From NCBI GenBank assembly GCA_035388825.1, contig DAOOQQ010000006.1, positions 1-64,000 on the forward strand: a stretch of DNA of 64,000 bases. The letters are read 5' to 3'. The notes beneath the pieces were generated by a model. The model was not told the origin of the DNA. It saw nothing but the letters and a program-made list of their open reading frames with translations, and searched no databases. A program made the translations under genes and the position numbers. This DNA comes from MWAR01 sp035388825. GTDB taxonomy: Bacteria; Muiribacteriota; Ozemobacteria; Ozemobacterales; Ozemobacteraceae. Within the stretch, counting starts at the first letter, position 1. Each line of letters starts with the position of its first letter. Below, piece by piece: positions 34,934-43,114 of this stretch.

Positions 34934-35776
34934 TTAGCGGCGAGTCGGCCCGACCGAGTTGACGACGCGGTCGAGCAGGGAGTCGTGCGCCTGGATACTC
35001 TTGGAGTTGGCCTCATACGCGCGGGAAACCTCGATCATCTTGACCATCTCCTCGACGAGGCTGAAGTTCGGTTTTTCGATATAGCCCACCTTGACCTTGC
35101 CGTCGGCGCGCTGCACGTCACCGTACGCGCGCACGAAATTGTTGGTGTTCTCCTTGCGGAACGCCTTCCGGTCGGAAGCCTGGCCGCGAACGATGCGGAA
35201 TCGCCCTTCGCCGTTCACCAGCACCCGGCCGTCGGTGTCGAGCGTCACCACATCCGTCGGCCCGAACTGGGCCCGACCCATCTCGAGATTCGGCGTGCCG
35301 TCGGCATTCACGAGCAGCCGTTCCTCGGCTTTCTCCTGCGGCTCGGGCTCGACCATGATGTAGTCGCCGTTCATGTTCGTCAGGTAGCCATCCTGGTTGA
35401 CGGTGAACACGCCGTCGCGTGAGTAGCGGATCCCGTTGGGCGACTCGACGAGGAAAAACGCCTTCGCGTTCTCGAGCGCGCAGTCGAGATCGTTTTCCGT
35501 GTGCTCGTAGACGCCGGCTTTGAAGTCGGTGTAGGACTCGTCAAGAATGACGCCGGTGCCCAGCTTGCCGATCTTTGGATACTTGTAGAACGGCCGGGGC
35601 GGATACAACTGGCCGTCGTTGACCTTGCGCAGCATCATCGTCGGCAGCTCCTTGAAGATGCCCTGATCGCGCTTGAACCCGACCGTGTCGACGTTCGCGA
35701 GATTGTTGGCGATCATGTCCTGGCGGATCGTCTCGACCAGCATCGATGAGGCGGACGTATAGATGCCACGTATCAT
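34934..35776 (-). CDS. flgF: Flagellar proximal rod protein FlgF (FlgG paralogue)
   Basis: From the ATG at 35776 (AAAGGTG upstream) the product is 280 aa. It has MIRGIYTSASSMLVE, NNLANVDTVGFKRDQ, the central RDGVFTVNQDGYLTN and the C-terminal EMVKMIEVSRAYEANSKSIQ of rod proteins. It differs from the downstream FlgG and is first in the set, which fits FlgF; a second FlgG-type protein is an alternative name. It overlaps the DUF501 gene by ATGA. Confidence 0.9.
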   Translation of the reverse strand: MIRGIYTSASSMLVETIRQDMIANNLANVDTVGFKRDQGIFKELPTMMLRKVNDGQLYPPRPFYKYPKIGKLGTGVILDESYTDFKAGVYEHTENDLDCALENAKAFFLVESPNGIRYSRDGVFTVNQDGYLTNMNGDYIMVEPEPQEKAEERLLVNADGTPNLEMGRAQFGPTDVVTLDTDGRVLVNGEGRFRIVRGQASDRKAFRKENTNNFVRAYGDVQRADGKVKVGYIEKPNFSLVEEMVKMIEVSRAYEANSKSIQAHDSLLDRVVNSVGPTRR

Positions 35777-36342
35777 GACTTCACCTTTCCGTGTGGTTTC
35801 ACCTGGCCGCAGCCGGCCTCGTTTCCGCACCGCCCGACCCGCGCCAGAACATCGTCTCCGATGGGGTTGGAGCCGAAGGTGAGGGACTGGGCCACGTGTG
35901 CATGCAGGCATTTCACGCCAACCGGGCTCCGGCTGCCCACGATGTTCGTTCCCGACAGGACCGAATGAACGTCGGGGGGAAGGGGGCTGCCCGCGAGCGC
36001 TTCGGCCTGCGCGAGCCGCTGCTGCTGAAGCCGCTTCTGGCCCTCCGCGAACCGCTCCCGGAACGATGCATCCTCGGTCAGCCGGCGTGTGAAAAGCTGG
36101 ACTTCCTGCGCTGCCTCGAGCTTCGCGACTTCGTAGCGAAGACGGGGGCAGACGAGCCAGAGAAACGTCGGAAACGGCTTCCACCGGTTGTCCTCGAAAT
36201 AGACCGGGTCGGCCTGCAGCACCTGGGGCGTGCCGTCGCCGCACCGCGACGCGATGACATAGGGCATCTTCGCCGGCCGGCCGAGCAGTTTCTCGACCAT
36301 CGCGGCTTCGTCCTTCGTCATCGTCTCGTTTCGAATAGACAT
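35773..36342 (-). CDS. DUF501 family protein
   Basis: A 189-aa soluble protein with the DUF501 pattern: ASRCGDGTPQVLQADPVYF, FPTFLWLVCPRLRYEVAKLEA, helical middle, then GSRSPVGVKCLHAHVAQSL and conserved cysteines near the end. The function is unknown; in actinobacteria it sits beside ppx and eno genes, so linkage to flagellar genes is unusual. It starts the flgF-flgG-flgA-flgH run, with AAGGA before the ATG and ATGA overlap with flgF. Confidence 0.87.
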   Translation of the reverse strand: MSIRNETMTKDEAAMVEKLLGRPAKMPYVIASRCGDGTPQVLQADPVYFEDNRWKPFPTFLWLVCPRLRYEVAKLEAAQEVQLFTRRLTEDASFRERFAEGQKRLQQQRLAQAEALAGSPLPPDVHSVLSGTNIVGSRSPVGVKCLHAHVAQSLTFGSNPIGDDVLARVGRCGNEAGCGQVKPHGKVKS

Positions 36343-36523
36343 GGTTTTGCGCTTCCTTATTCAGAACATCGGCAAATGACGATCCCCCCCGAAGGGGAAA
36401 TCGAACATTTTCGGATTTTTCTGACTCTTTCGAACCTTCGGCACATTTCGCCCCATAGCTGAGAGAAAAAATGCCCCGCCTGCACCCGCTCTCCAGGACG
36501 AACGGGGAACTCATTGGGCTGTG

Positions 36524-36776
36524 GGGAGGGACTTCCAGAGGATCGATTCGCCCTCCAGATCTCGCGTGCCGGACCGGTTGCCGTCGTTCGCGTTCTCCTC
36601 GGGAGATCTCGCTGTCGAGGCGAAACCCGGACCAGTCGGCATCCTGCCTCCGGGTCCGGGTGGGCGCACCTCTTGTGCGCCCACGCCTGCCAACGGATCT
36701 CCCTCGATGCGAACGACGCACCGGTCTCGGCAGCGCTCGACCGTTGGGCTCGTTCGATCCTCTTCCAGTCCCTCCC
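36524..36776. repeat. Large branched imperfect inverted repeat (MITE-like or structured RNA)
   Basis: The outer arms GGGAGGGACT/AGAGGATCGA (36524-36546) match the complement of 36754-36776 at 20 of 23 positions. Inward, further blocks pair, including GACCGGT and GTCGTTCGC. The tip is a perfect 9-bp hairpin (TGGGCGCAC, 36661-36669, with 36675-36683). The left arm carries an extra side hairpin with 9-base arms (36625-36633 and 36653-36661). The fold could act as DNA (non-autonomous mobile repeat) or as RNA. Confidence 0.72.
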
Positions 36777-36826
36777 GGAACATACCTGAAGCTCTTCTGG
36801 TGAACAAAACATCAATTTCTGGTACG

Positions 36827-36897
36827 TATCCGCAGATGAACAACTGGAATGAATCCTTTCAGCTTTTCATCTGCGCCATCTGTGTCATCTGCGGATA
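36827..36897. repeat. 13-base inverted repeat with internal direct repeats
   Basis: TATCCGCAGATGA (36827-36839) is exactly inverted at 36885-36897. Between them ATCTG-type units recur (TCATCTGCG, CCATCTGTG, TCATCTGCG). Intergenic 'CATCTG(C/T)G' strings of this kind occur in many bacterial genomes, as I recall; the copy number here cannot be judged from one window. Confidence 0.6.
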
Positions 36898-37035
36898 GGT
36901 TCTTGTCACGAAATCCACATGTCGAATTCCTGTTTGCCCTTGTCGGTGGCCGGGGCGCGCTTGTTGGGGAGGGGAAACCGGAGTATGCTTGGAGAAAGTG
37001 CCGGGATGATTCGTGATTCCTGGAATGGAGGCGCT

Positions 37036-38118
37036 ATGTCGATCAGAAGATTCACTCTCGCCTGTCTCGTGCTGCTGGCTTTTGTGGCGGCCGCTGCCCT
37101 GCCGGTTGCGGCCGGGCCGTTCGACACCCCCACGGTCGAGTCGGTCGCCTCGGGAGATGAATCGGATAGCGCCGCCGCCGTTCCCGCCGATCTCGAGCCG
37201 GTGAACGTGCCGGCGACGAAGCGGCCCCGCATCACGGGGGCGTTCGTCCAACTGTGGGAGAGCGATCTCGAGAACACCGAAGAGTTCTGGCGCGCCGAGC
37301 TCGGCGCGATGCGGGCGGCCGGCATGCGCCTCGTCATTCCACAGTATTCGACGAGCGGGGACACCGACCTGACGCCCGCGATCGAGAAGATCCTGAAGGT
37401 CGCCGAAGAGCTGAAGATGCAGGTGTTTGTCGGAACGATGCTCGACGAGCAGGGCTGGTATGCGAACAAGCTCAACCCGTTCTTCCTCGCGAAAGAGCGG
37501 GTCAAGGTCGCGAAATACACCGGGGAGCTGGTGAAGCGGTTCAAGGGCTGCAAGGCGTTCCGCGGCCTCTACATCCCCTACGAGGACAACACCCTTTCGT
37601 TGCCCGGCTCGATGGGGGCCTTCTACGGCGCCATCGCCGATGCCGGCCGGGCCGAACAGCCCGGCCTGAAGGTCATGATCTCACCCTTCACGACCCCGCG
37701 CCCCGGCCTTGCGAAGTCGCTTCCGACCTGGATGATCAACCGGTATTTCAAATCGATGCTCGCGAAGGCGAAGGTCGACATCATCGCCTGGCAGGACGGC
37801 GTGGGCGGCACGACGAAGCAGATCGATCGCATCGCGCATGACCTCGCGCCGATCGCCTCGGCGGCACGCTCGCTCGGCATCGAGGTGTGGGGCAACTGCG
37901 AGGTGTTCCACCGCACATCGCCGCTTTCGGACGCCTTCGAAGCCGAGCCGACGACGATGGATGTGCTGGCCCGGCAGATCGAGGGCGCGAAACCCTTTGT
38001 CGACCGGTTCATCTGTTTCGATTTCAATCACTATTTTTCTCCTCGGCTCGGAACCAAGGCTGAAAAGCTTTACGACGACTACCGTGCCTGGGCCGGCATT
38101 TCCCTGAAAAAACCCTGA
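37036..38118 (+). CDS. Exported DUF4434-like glycosidase-fold protein
   Basis: From the ATG at 37036 (GGAGG upstream) the product is 360 aa with a signal peptide ending PVAAG. After a short acidic linker the rest follows a TIM-barrel pattern like DUF4434: GAFVQLWESDLENTEEFW, MRLVIPQYS, KMQVFVGTMLDEQGWY, FRGLYIPYEDN, VKVMISPFTTPRPG and VDIIAWQDGVG. The acidic residues in YIPYED and IAWQDG sit where glycoside hydrolases keep catalytic groups, but no substrate is known. It lies 2 bases before aroC; linkage to aromatic synthesis is probably only transcriptional. Confidence 0.78.
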   Translation: MSIRRFTLACLVLLAFVAAAALPVAAGPFDTPTVESVASGDESDSAAAVPADLEPVNVPATKRPRITGAFVQLWESDLENTEEFWRAELGAMRAAGMRLVIPQYSTSGDTDLTPAIEKILKVAEELKMQVFVGTMLDEQGWYANKLNPFFLAKERVKVAKYTGELVKRFKGCKAFRGLYIPYEDNTLSLPGSMGAFYGAIADAGRAEQPGLKVMISPFTTPRPGLAKSLPTWMINRYFKSMLAKAKVDIIAWQDGVGGTTKQIDRIAHDLAPIASAARSLGIEVWGNCEVFHRTSPLSDAFEAEPTTMDVLARQIEGAKPFVDRFICFDFNHYFSPRLGTKAEKLYDDYRAWAGISLKKP

Positions 38119-38120
38119 TC

Positions 38121-39278
38121 ATGGCAGTGCTGCGCTGGCTGACCGCGGGGGAATCGCATGGAAAGGCGCTCGTCGGCATTCTCGAGGGGATGCCGGCAGG
38201 CGTTCCCGTATCGGAAACCGCGTTCAAAAAGCTCCTGACCCGGCGCCTCAGCGGGTATGGAAGGGGCAGCCGGGCCGCCTCGATCGAACGTGACGCCGTC
38301 GAGATCCTCTCGGGCATCCGGTTCGGCCGCACGACCGGCAGCCCGATATCGATGGTCATATATAATAAAGATTACCCCAAACATGCCGCTTCGATGGACG
38401 TGTTCGGCCCCCGCCCGGAAGGGGAAAAGCCCGTCACCGCCCCGCGGCCGGGCCATGCCGATCTTGCCGGCGCCCTGAAGTATGGAACCGGCGACATCCG
38501 GGATATCCGGGAACGGGCCTCGGCCCGCGAGACCGCGATGCGATGCGCGCTATCCGTGCCGGGCCGGGCCTTGCTCGCGGAACTCGGCGTGACCTCGTCG
38601 GCTTTCGTGCGGCGCATCGGAGAGCGGGAGGCCGCGATTCCCGAGGTAGCGACCGTCGCGGAACTGACGGCGATGATCGAGGAGGTCGGCGAAGGCTTCC
38701 TGACTCCCGACCCAACCATCGTCATCCCCTGGACGCTGCTGATCGACGAGGCGCGCGCATCCGGCGACACGCTCGGCGGGGAAATCGAGATCCGCTTCGA
38801 CGGACTGCCGGCGGGGCTGGGCAGCCACGTTCAGGCCGACCGACGTCTCGATGCCCGGCTTGCCGCCGCCGTGATGGGGCTGCCGGGGGTTCATGCCGTC
38901 GAAATCGGCCAGGCCGTCCGGCAGAGCCGCCTGCCCGGATCCCGGGCCCATGACCCGATTCTCCGGAACGAGCCGCACGGCTGGGTGCGGCCGACCAACC
39001 TGTGCGGCGGCCTCGAAGGCGGCATGACGAACGGTTCCCAGCTCGTGCTTCGTGCCGTGATGAAGCCGCTGCCCGGCAGCATGCCCGGTGAAGTCCCTTC
39101 TATCGAGTCGCCCCACGCCGCTGTTCCGCTGGCCGCCGACCGCTCCGACACCGTTGCTCTCGCCGCGCTTGCCGTCACCGCCGAATCCACCCTCGCCCTC
39201 GAACTTGCAAATGCCCTACTGGAGCGGTATGGACGAGACTCTCTCCCTGAGGTTGCCGCTGCGTTTTTGAGAGCCTGA
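38121..39278 (+). CDS. aroC: Chorismate synthase
   Basis: AroC converts 5-enolpyruvylshikimate 3-phosphate to chorismate using reduced FMN. The 385-aa protein is full length with GESHGKALVGILEGMPAG, LLTRRLSGYGRG, RPGHADLAGALKYG, the FMN-site RERASARETAMR, and NGSQLVLRAVMKPLP. The motif usually ending ERSD is present as DRSDTVAL. Its stop (39276-39278) directly abuts the stop of corA on the other strand. No other shikimate gene is in the window. Confidence 0.96.
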   Translation: MAVLRWLTAGESHGKALVGILEGMPAGVPVSETAFKKLLTRRLSGYGRGSRAASIERDAVEILSGIRFGRTTGSPISMVIYNKDYPKHAASMDVFGPRPEGEKPVTAPRPGHADLAGALKYGTGDIRDIRERASARETAMRCALSVPGRALLAELGVTSSAFVRRIGEREAAIPEVATVAELTAMIEEVGEGFLTPDPTIVIPWTLLIDEARASGDTLGGEIEIRFDGLPAGLGSHVQADRRLDARLAAAVMGLPGVHAVEIGQAVRQSRLPGSRAHDPILRNEPHGWVRPTNLCGGLEGGMTNGSQLVLRAVMKPLPGSMPGEVPSIESPHAAVPLAADRSDTVALAALAVTAESTLALELANALLERYGRDSLPEVAAAFLRA

Positions 39279-40280
39279 TCAGATCCACTCCAGCTTGTGG
39301 AGGAGCCACCAGTTGAACCAGCCGAGGATGGCCATGGCGGCGAAGAAGACTGGGTAGGATATCAACCAGTTCTCGGGGCCGGTGATCATCGACCACTCGG
39401 ACATGCCGCCGATGCCCGAGACCAGCGTGAGGGGCATGAACACCGTCGTGATCGCGGTGAGGCGCTTCATCACGAGGTTCGTCTGGTTCGAGAGTTGGGT
39501 CATCCGGGCGTTCGTGAGCGAAAGGTGAAGCTCCATCAGCGAGGTGATCTGCTCGCGGTTGATCTCGATGAACTCGAAGAACTTGGCGAGATGGTCGTAA
39601 ATATCGCGGAAGTAATAGATCGCCTTCTCGCTGACGAATGGCGAGTCGCGGCGGCAGATCTTGATCAGGATCTCGCGTTCGTTGAACAGGCTTTTCCGGA
39701 GGGTCAGCAGGGTCGATCGGAGCCGCATCAGGTGCTCGGGCTGGAAATCCGGCTTCTCGCCCAGGATGCTCTCCTCGATCCGGTCCACCTCTTCCTGGAT
39801 GGATTCTATGACGTTGAATTTTTTATCGACGATATAGTCGAGGATGAGCTGCAGCAGGAAGTCGGGACCCCGGTTCACCTCCGACATGCCGCGGAAGACC
39901 GCTTCGTCGAGCTTGTCGAAAAATGACGGATTCAGAGCCTTGAAACCGCGGACGGTGATCAGGTAATTCGCCCCGACGAGAAAATCGATCTCGTCGATCG
40001 TCAGCTCTTCATTTGTATAGTTATAGCAATTGAATAGAACGAACGTGTTCTTCTCGAAGTTCTCGGTCTTGGGGATCTGATCGTCGTCGAGACAGTCCTC
40101 GACGCTCAGTTGATGGATGCCGAACGGCTCGATCAGCTCGTCGAAGGTTTCCCTGACGGGGTCGATCAGGTCGATCCAGACATACTCGCCCTTCTTCTGG
40201 AACTGCAGCGCCTCGCTCACCGAGCCGAGCCGGGCGACTTTCCCCTTCCTGGGGATATGAAAAAAACGGGTTTCTGCCAT
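39279..40280 (-). CDS. corA: CorA-family divalent cation transporter with GMS variant
   Basis: CorA channels carry Mg2+/Co2+ through the inner membrane as pentamers. From the ATG at 40280 (AGAGG 6 bases upstream) the 333-aa protein has the cytoplasmic funnel domain, the long stalk helix, and two C-terminal transmembrane helices (about 270-292 and 306-328). The loop after TM1, normally GMN, reads GGMSEW, a variant seen in some CorA subgroups. Asn supports Mg2+ binding in classical CorA, so selectivity may differ. The C-terminus HKLEWI is short and basic as usual. Confidence 0.88.
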   Translation of the reverse strand: MAETRFFHIPRKGKVARLGSVSEALQFQKKGEYVWIDLIDPVRETFDELIEPFGIHQLSVEDCLDDDQIPKTENFEKNTFVLFNCYNYTNEELTIDEIDFLVGANYLITVRGFKALNPSFFDKLDEAVFRGMSEVNRGPDFLLQLILDYIVDKKFNVIESIQEEVDRIEESILGEKPDFQPEHLMRLRSTLLTLRKSLFNEREILIKICRRDSPFVSEKAIYYFRDIYDHLAKFFEFIEINREQITSLMELHLSLTNARMTQLSNQTNLVMKRLTAITTVFMPLTLVSGIGGMSEWSMITGPENWLISYPVFFAAMAILGWFNWWLLHKLEWI

Positions 40281-40364
40281 GATCATCCTCTCCGTTCGTT
40301 GTGAACCCGCTCACATTTCATCACAAACCCCGCCACGGGTCAAAACCAGCATTCCACGAAGGAC

Positions 40365-40407
40365 GGGCGGATCGCGATCCGCCCCTACGGAACGGGCGTT
40401 CCGCCCG
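40365..40407. repeat. Paired palindromes: GGGCGGATCG-type dispersed repeat
   Basis: 40365-40384 is a perfect 20-base palindrome (GGGCGGATCG and its complement), followed by CTACGG and a second hairpin (CGGGCG, TTC, CGCCCG; 40393-40407). Palindromes of the form GGGGCGG...CCGCCCCTAC are widespread intergenic repeats. It lies just beyond the pilQ terminator. Confidence 0.6.
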
Positions 40408-40413
40408 GAAATG

Positions 40414-40441
40414 AAAAAACGCCCCGGCGACTGCCGGGGCG
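40414..40441 (-). terminator. Rho-independent terminator of the pil operon
   Basis: On the minus strand a perfect 9-bp stem (CGCCCCGGC, loop AGTC, complement) ends in T6 (40414-40419). It lies 21 bases after the pilQ stop. Confidence 0.9.
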
Positions 40442-40462
40442 TAATGATCGGATGTGGTTCTA

Positions 40463-41857
40463 TCAGAAGGTGGTGTCGAACGCGTTGTCGAACGCGTCAC
40501 CCGCGGTTCCGGCGGGCTGGGCGGCCGGGGCCGGCTTGGCGGCGGGCATCGGCTCACTGCTCGCTTCGGGCACGATGCTGGTCGGCGCTGCCGACTCGAT
40601 GCTCTGGGCGATGATGTGCGGGGTGATCAGGATGATCAGTTCTTGCGACTGGCCCGTCTTGCCGTTGTAGTTGAACAGCGACTTCACGATCGGGATGTTG
40701 CCCAGCAGCGGGATCTTGTTCTTTTCACGGGACTCTTCATCGCGGATCAGGCCGCCGATGAGGATCTCTTCGCCGTCGCGCACGCGCACGGTGGTCTTGG
40801 CGGAACGGGTGCCGATGACCGGATACATGCCGTTGTTCGACCAGGATTCGACGAAGGAGACTTCGGGTTCGGCATCGACCGTGATGTAGCCGTCATCGTT
40901 GATGCGCGGGGTGATCTTGAGCTTGATACCGGTGTCTTTTTCCTTCGGGGGCTGGTCGGCGCCGCCGGGGTAGATGACCTTGGTGCCCACGACGATGTTG
41001 GCTTCCTGGCCGTTGACCGCCGCGATCTTCGGGTTGCTGAGAACCTTCGTCTCGCGCTGGGTCTCGAGGGCGTTGACCGTGGCCTGGAACAGCAGCGTGT
41101 CGCGGTAGAAGTCGCCGAGGCCGAACAGCTCACCCTGCGGATCCGTAAACCCGCCCTGATACAGGGTCGAGTCGGGGTTCTGGGCGAAGTATTCCTTCGT
41201 GGCGAACACGGTCGGGCTGTTGTCGAGCGGCTGCGCGTTGTCCTTGGTGCCCGTCTTCCAGGCGAAGCCAAGGCGCTTGGCGGCGTTCGTGTTCACTTCG
41301 ACGATCTTCGCTTCCATCATGACCTGATGGACCGGCGTGTCGATCGTCTCGATCAGCTTCTTCACCTCGTCGAGGATGTCCTTGCCGCCCGACACGATGA
41401 CCGCGTTGATGCGCTCGTCGGTGGCGACCTTGACGTCCTTCTTGATGGTCTGGGCGATGATCTTGCTGACGTCACCGGCCTTGGCGTACTGCAGGCGCTT
41501 GGTGATGGTCAGACCCTTTTCGAAGGCCTCGATGAGCTTCTTCTCGTCGGCCAGGATCCAGGTGTTGCCGATCTTGCGGACGGCGAACCCGTTGGTCTTG
41601 GCGATGAGCTGCATCGCTTCCTCGTAGTAGACGTCCGTCAGGCGAACCGTGACGTTGCCGCGGACGCTCTTCTCCGCGATGATGTTCGTGCCGGACTTCT
41701 GGGCGATGATCTTGATGATCTCGCGGATGTCCGTGTCGCGGAAGTCGAGGGAGATGTTGTCCTCTGCCGAAGCGGGCTGCCCCCAGAGGGACGCCAGCAT
41801 GGCAGCGGCCACCATCGTGTACTTGAGGCCCTTACCAGTTTTCTTCGTGGAATTCAT
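40463..41857 (-). CDS. pilQ: Type IV pilus secretin PilQ
   Basis: PilQ multimers form the outer-membrane pore for the pilus. The 464-aa protein is short for PilQ: a signal peptide, an STN/secretin-N1 domain (ISLDFRDTDIREIIKIIAQKSG), an N3-type domain, then the secretin core with VLSNPKIAAVNGQEANI, VGTKVIYP, GEEILIGGLIRDEESREKNKIPLLGNIP and LIILITPHII. The AMIN domains of proteobacterial PilQ are missing. A Pro/Ala tail follows the core. Its start overlaps the upstream pilP-like stop by ATGA and a strong terminator follows. Confidence 0.95.
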   Translation of the reverse strand: MNSTKKTGKGLKYTMVAAAMLASLWGQPASAEDNISLDFRDTDIREIIKIIAQKSGTNIIAEKSVRGNVTVRLTDVYYEEAMQLIAKTNGFAVRKIGNTWILADEKKLIEAFEKGLTITKRLQYAKAGDVSKIIAQTIKKDVKVATDERINAVIVSGGKDILDEVKKLIETIDTPVHQVMMEAKIVEVNTNAAKRLGFAWKTGTKDNAQPLDNSPTVFATKEYFAQNPDSTLYQGGFTDPQGELFGLGDFYRDTLLFQATVNALETQRETKVLSNPKIAAVNGQEANIVVGTKVIYPGGADQPPKEKDTGIKLKITPRINDDGYITVDAEPEVSFVESWSNNGMYPVIGTRSAKTTVRVRDGEEILIGGLIRDEESREKNKIPLLGNIPIVKSLFNYNGKTGQSQELIILITPHIIAQSIESAAPTSIVPEASSEPMPAAKPAPAAQPAGTAGDAFDNAFDTTF

Positions 41858-42360
41858 TCTTTTCCACCTCCGATCGGAAATGTCCGACGCATCTGTTCCT
41901 GAATTGAATACACGACGACATTGTCAGACAAGATATCGACAACTTTGAACGATCCATCCACTGTCATTTCTTTGAAAACGACATAAGATTTTTGTTTGTA
42001 TTCGATCATCGCCAGCCGTTCGTCGTCGTTGCCGCAGATTCCCGTGACCCTGATCTGGAGCGGTGGAATCACCGGCTTGATTTCGACCGCCTGCGTCGCG
42101 GGCGGGGGAGTGACGCTCTCCTCCTGTTTGGGAGGCACGGGCTTGGTGACCAGGGGTTTGAACGGGTCTTTGTCGGAATTGGCCGGCGCGAACGAGTGCT
42201 CCTGCGCGAGGGCTGCGACCCCTTCCGTCTCGTCGGCATCCGCCGGAACCGCCGTCTGAGCGGCCGCCGGGGAGCCGGCGAGAACCGTCAGAAGCAGGCC
42301 CAGGGCTGCCGGAGAGAGGCCCAGGAAGCCGAAGTTGAACCGTCTGGCGTACTGCTGCAT
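41854..42360 (-). CDS. pilP: PilP-like pilus assembly protein, copy 2
   Basis: The 168-aa exported protein has a signal peptide (to about residue 35), the PilP-like DPFKPLV motif at about 64-70, a Pro-rich linker and a beta domain (TGICGNDDERLAMIEY, DGSFKVVDILSD, QEQMRRTFPIG). The C-terminal domain is about half identical to that of the neighbouring 241-aa protein, so these are tandem paralogues. PilP is usually an inner-membrane lipoprotein joining PilNO to PilQ; no lipobox cysteine is present here. Confidence 0.85.
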   Translation of the reverse strand: MQQYARRFNFGFLGLSPAALGLLLTVLAGSPAAAQTAVPADADETEGVAALAQEHSFAPANSDKDPFKPLVTKPVPPKQEESVTPPPATQAVEIKPVIPPLQIRVTGICGNDDERLAMIEYKQKSYVVFKEMTVDGSFKVVDILSDNVVVYSIQEQMRRTFPIGGGKE

Positions 42361-42368
42361 ACCGTTTC

Positions 42369-43094
42369 TCAGTCCTTGCCGCCGCTGCCAATGGGGAAGG
42401 TGCGGCGCATCTGTTCCTTGTTCGAGTAGATCACGAGCCGGTCACTCATGACGTCAACCACTTTGAACTTGCCATCGATCACCTGGTCCTTCTGGACGGT
42501 GTAGGGCTTGCCTTCGAAGGTGATCAGGGCCAGCCGCTCGTTGTCATTGCCGCAGACGCCGGTCACGACGAGCTGGATCGGCTTGGGCGGCGGCGGCGGC
42601 GGCGGGGCCGAAGAGGATTTCGGGATCGAGGAGGGCGGCGGCGGCGGGGGCAGCACGACCTTCTTCTCGACCAGGGGCTTGAACGGATCTTTCGAGGGGT
42701 TGCTGGGGGTGAACTTGTGGTTCGCCGCCAGCATCTCGATCTGCTCGGGCTCGTCGACGGCGGGTGCCGCGGCATTCGCCGCATCGCCCGCGCCTTCGGC
42801 GCCGATGTTGCCAGCGGCGGCCTCCGCCGGAGGCTCACCGGGAGCTTCTTCAGGATTGGCCGGGGTTTCGGCCCCGCCGGCTGCGGCATCGGCGGGCGGC
42901 GTGCTGCCACCCGCATCGGCCGAGCCGCCACCGGCATCGCCGGTGCCGCCCGCATCGGACGGGGCGCTCGCATCGGTGTTCGGAATGTTGAAGTCATCGG
43001 CGCCCTGGCCGTAGACCAGCCGTGGGCCGGCCGCAAGCAGGAGGGCCGACAGTGCCAGGACGAACAGCAGTCTGGAACCAGTCCTTGTTCTCAT
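42369..43094 (-). CDS. pilP: PilP-like pilus assembly protein, copy 1
   Basis: From the ATG at 43094 (GAGGAGG 5 bases upstream) the 241-aa product has a signal peptide ending VYGQG, a long Ala/Gly/Asp low-complexity linker (about 30-105), KDPFKPLVEKK, a Pro-rich stretch and the C-terminal beta domain TGVCGNDNERLALITF, DGKFKVVDVMSD, KEQMRRTFPIG. It lies between pilO and the second pilP-like gene. Two consecutive PilP proteins may form a heteromeric linker or act in different pilus systems. Confidence 0.85.
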   Translation of the reverse strand: MRTRTGSRLLFVLALSALLLAAGPRLVYGQGADDFNIPNTDASAPSDAGGTGDAGGGSADAGGSTPPADAAAGGAETPANPEEAPGEPPAEAAAGNIGAEGAGDAANAAAPAVDEPEQIEMLAANHKFTPSNPSKDPFKPLVEKKVVLPPPPPPSSIPKSSSAPPPPPPPKPIQLVVTGVCGNDNERLALITFEGKPYTVQKDQVIDGKFKVVDVMSDRLVIYSNKEQMRRTFPIGSGGKD

Positions 43095-43114
43095 ATATGC
43101 CTCCTCGTTGCCGA

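Larger units (their letters stand above)
36343..37035. other. Gene-free interval of 693 bases
   Basis: Between the divergent DUF501 and DUF4434 genes. No coding sequence is convincing: the open frames lack ribosome-binding sites and are explained by the repeats. It holds a 253-base imperfect inverted repeat (36524-36776), a 13-base inverted repeat (36827-36897) and presumably the two divergent promoters, which I could not place. Confidence 0.7.

Noticed and set aside
36343..36420. Sigma-28 flagellar promoter (GCCGATGT) upstream of the DUF501 gene
   Set aside because: The -10-like string has no TAAA element 15 bases upstream.
36357..36815. Protein-coding frames in the gene-free interval
   Set aside because: They fall within the inverted repeat, lack ribosome-binding sites and show no protein pattern.
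40454..41902. 482-codon plus-strand open frame
   Set aside because: Antisense to pilQ; high-GC third-position effect.
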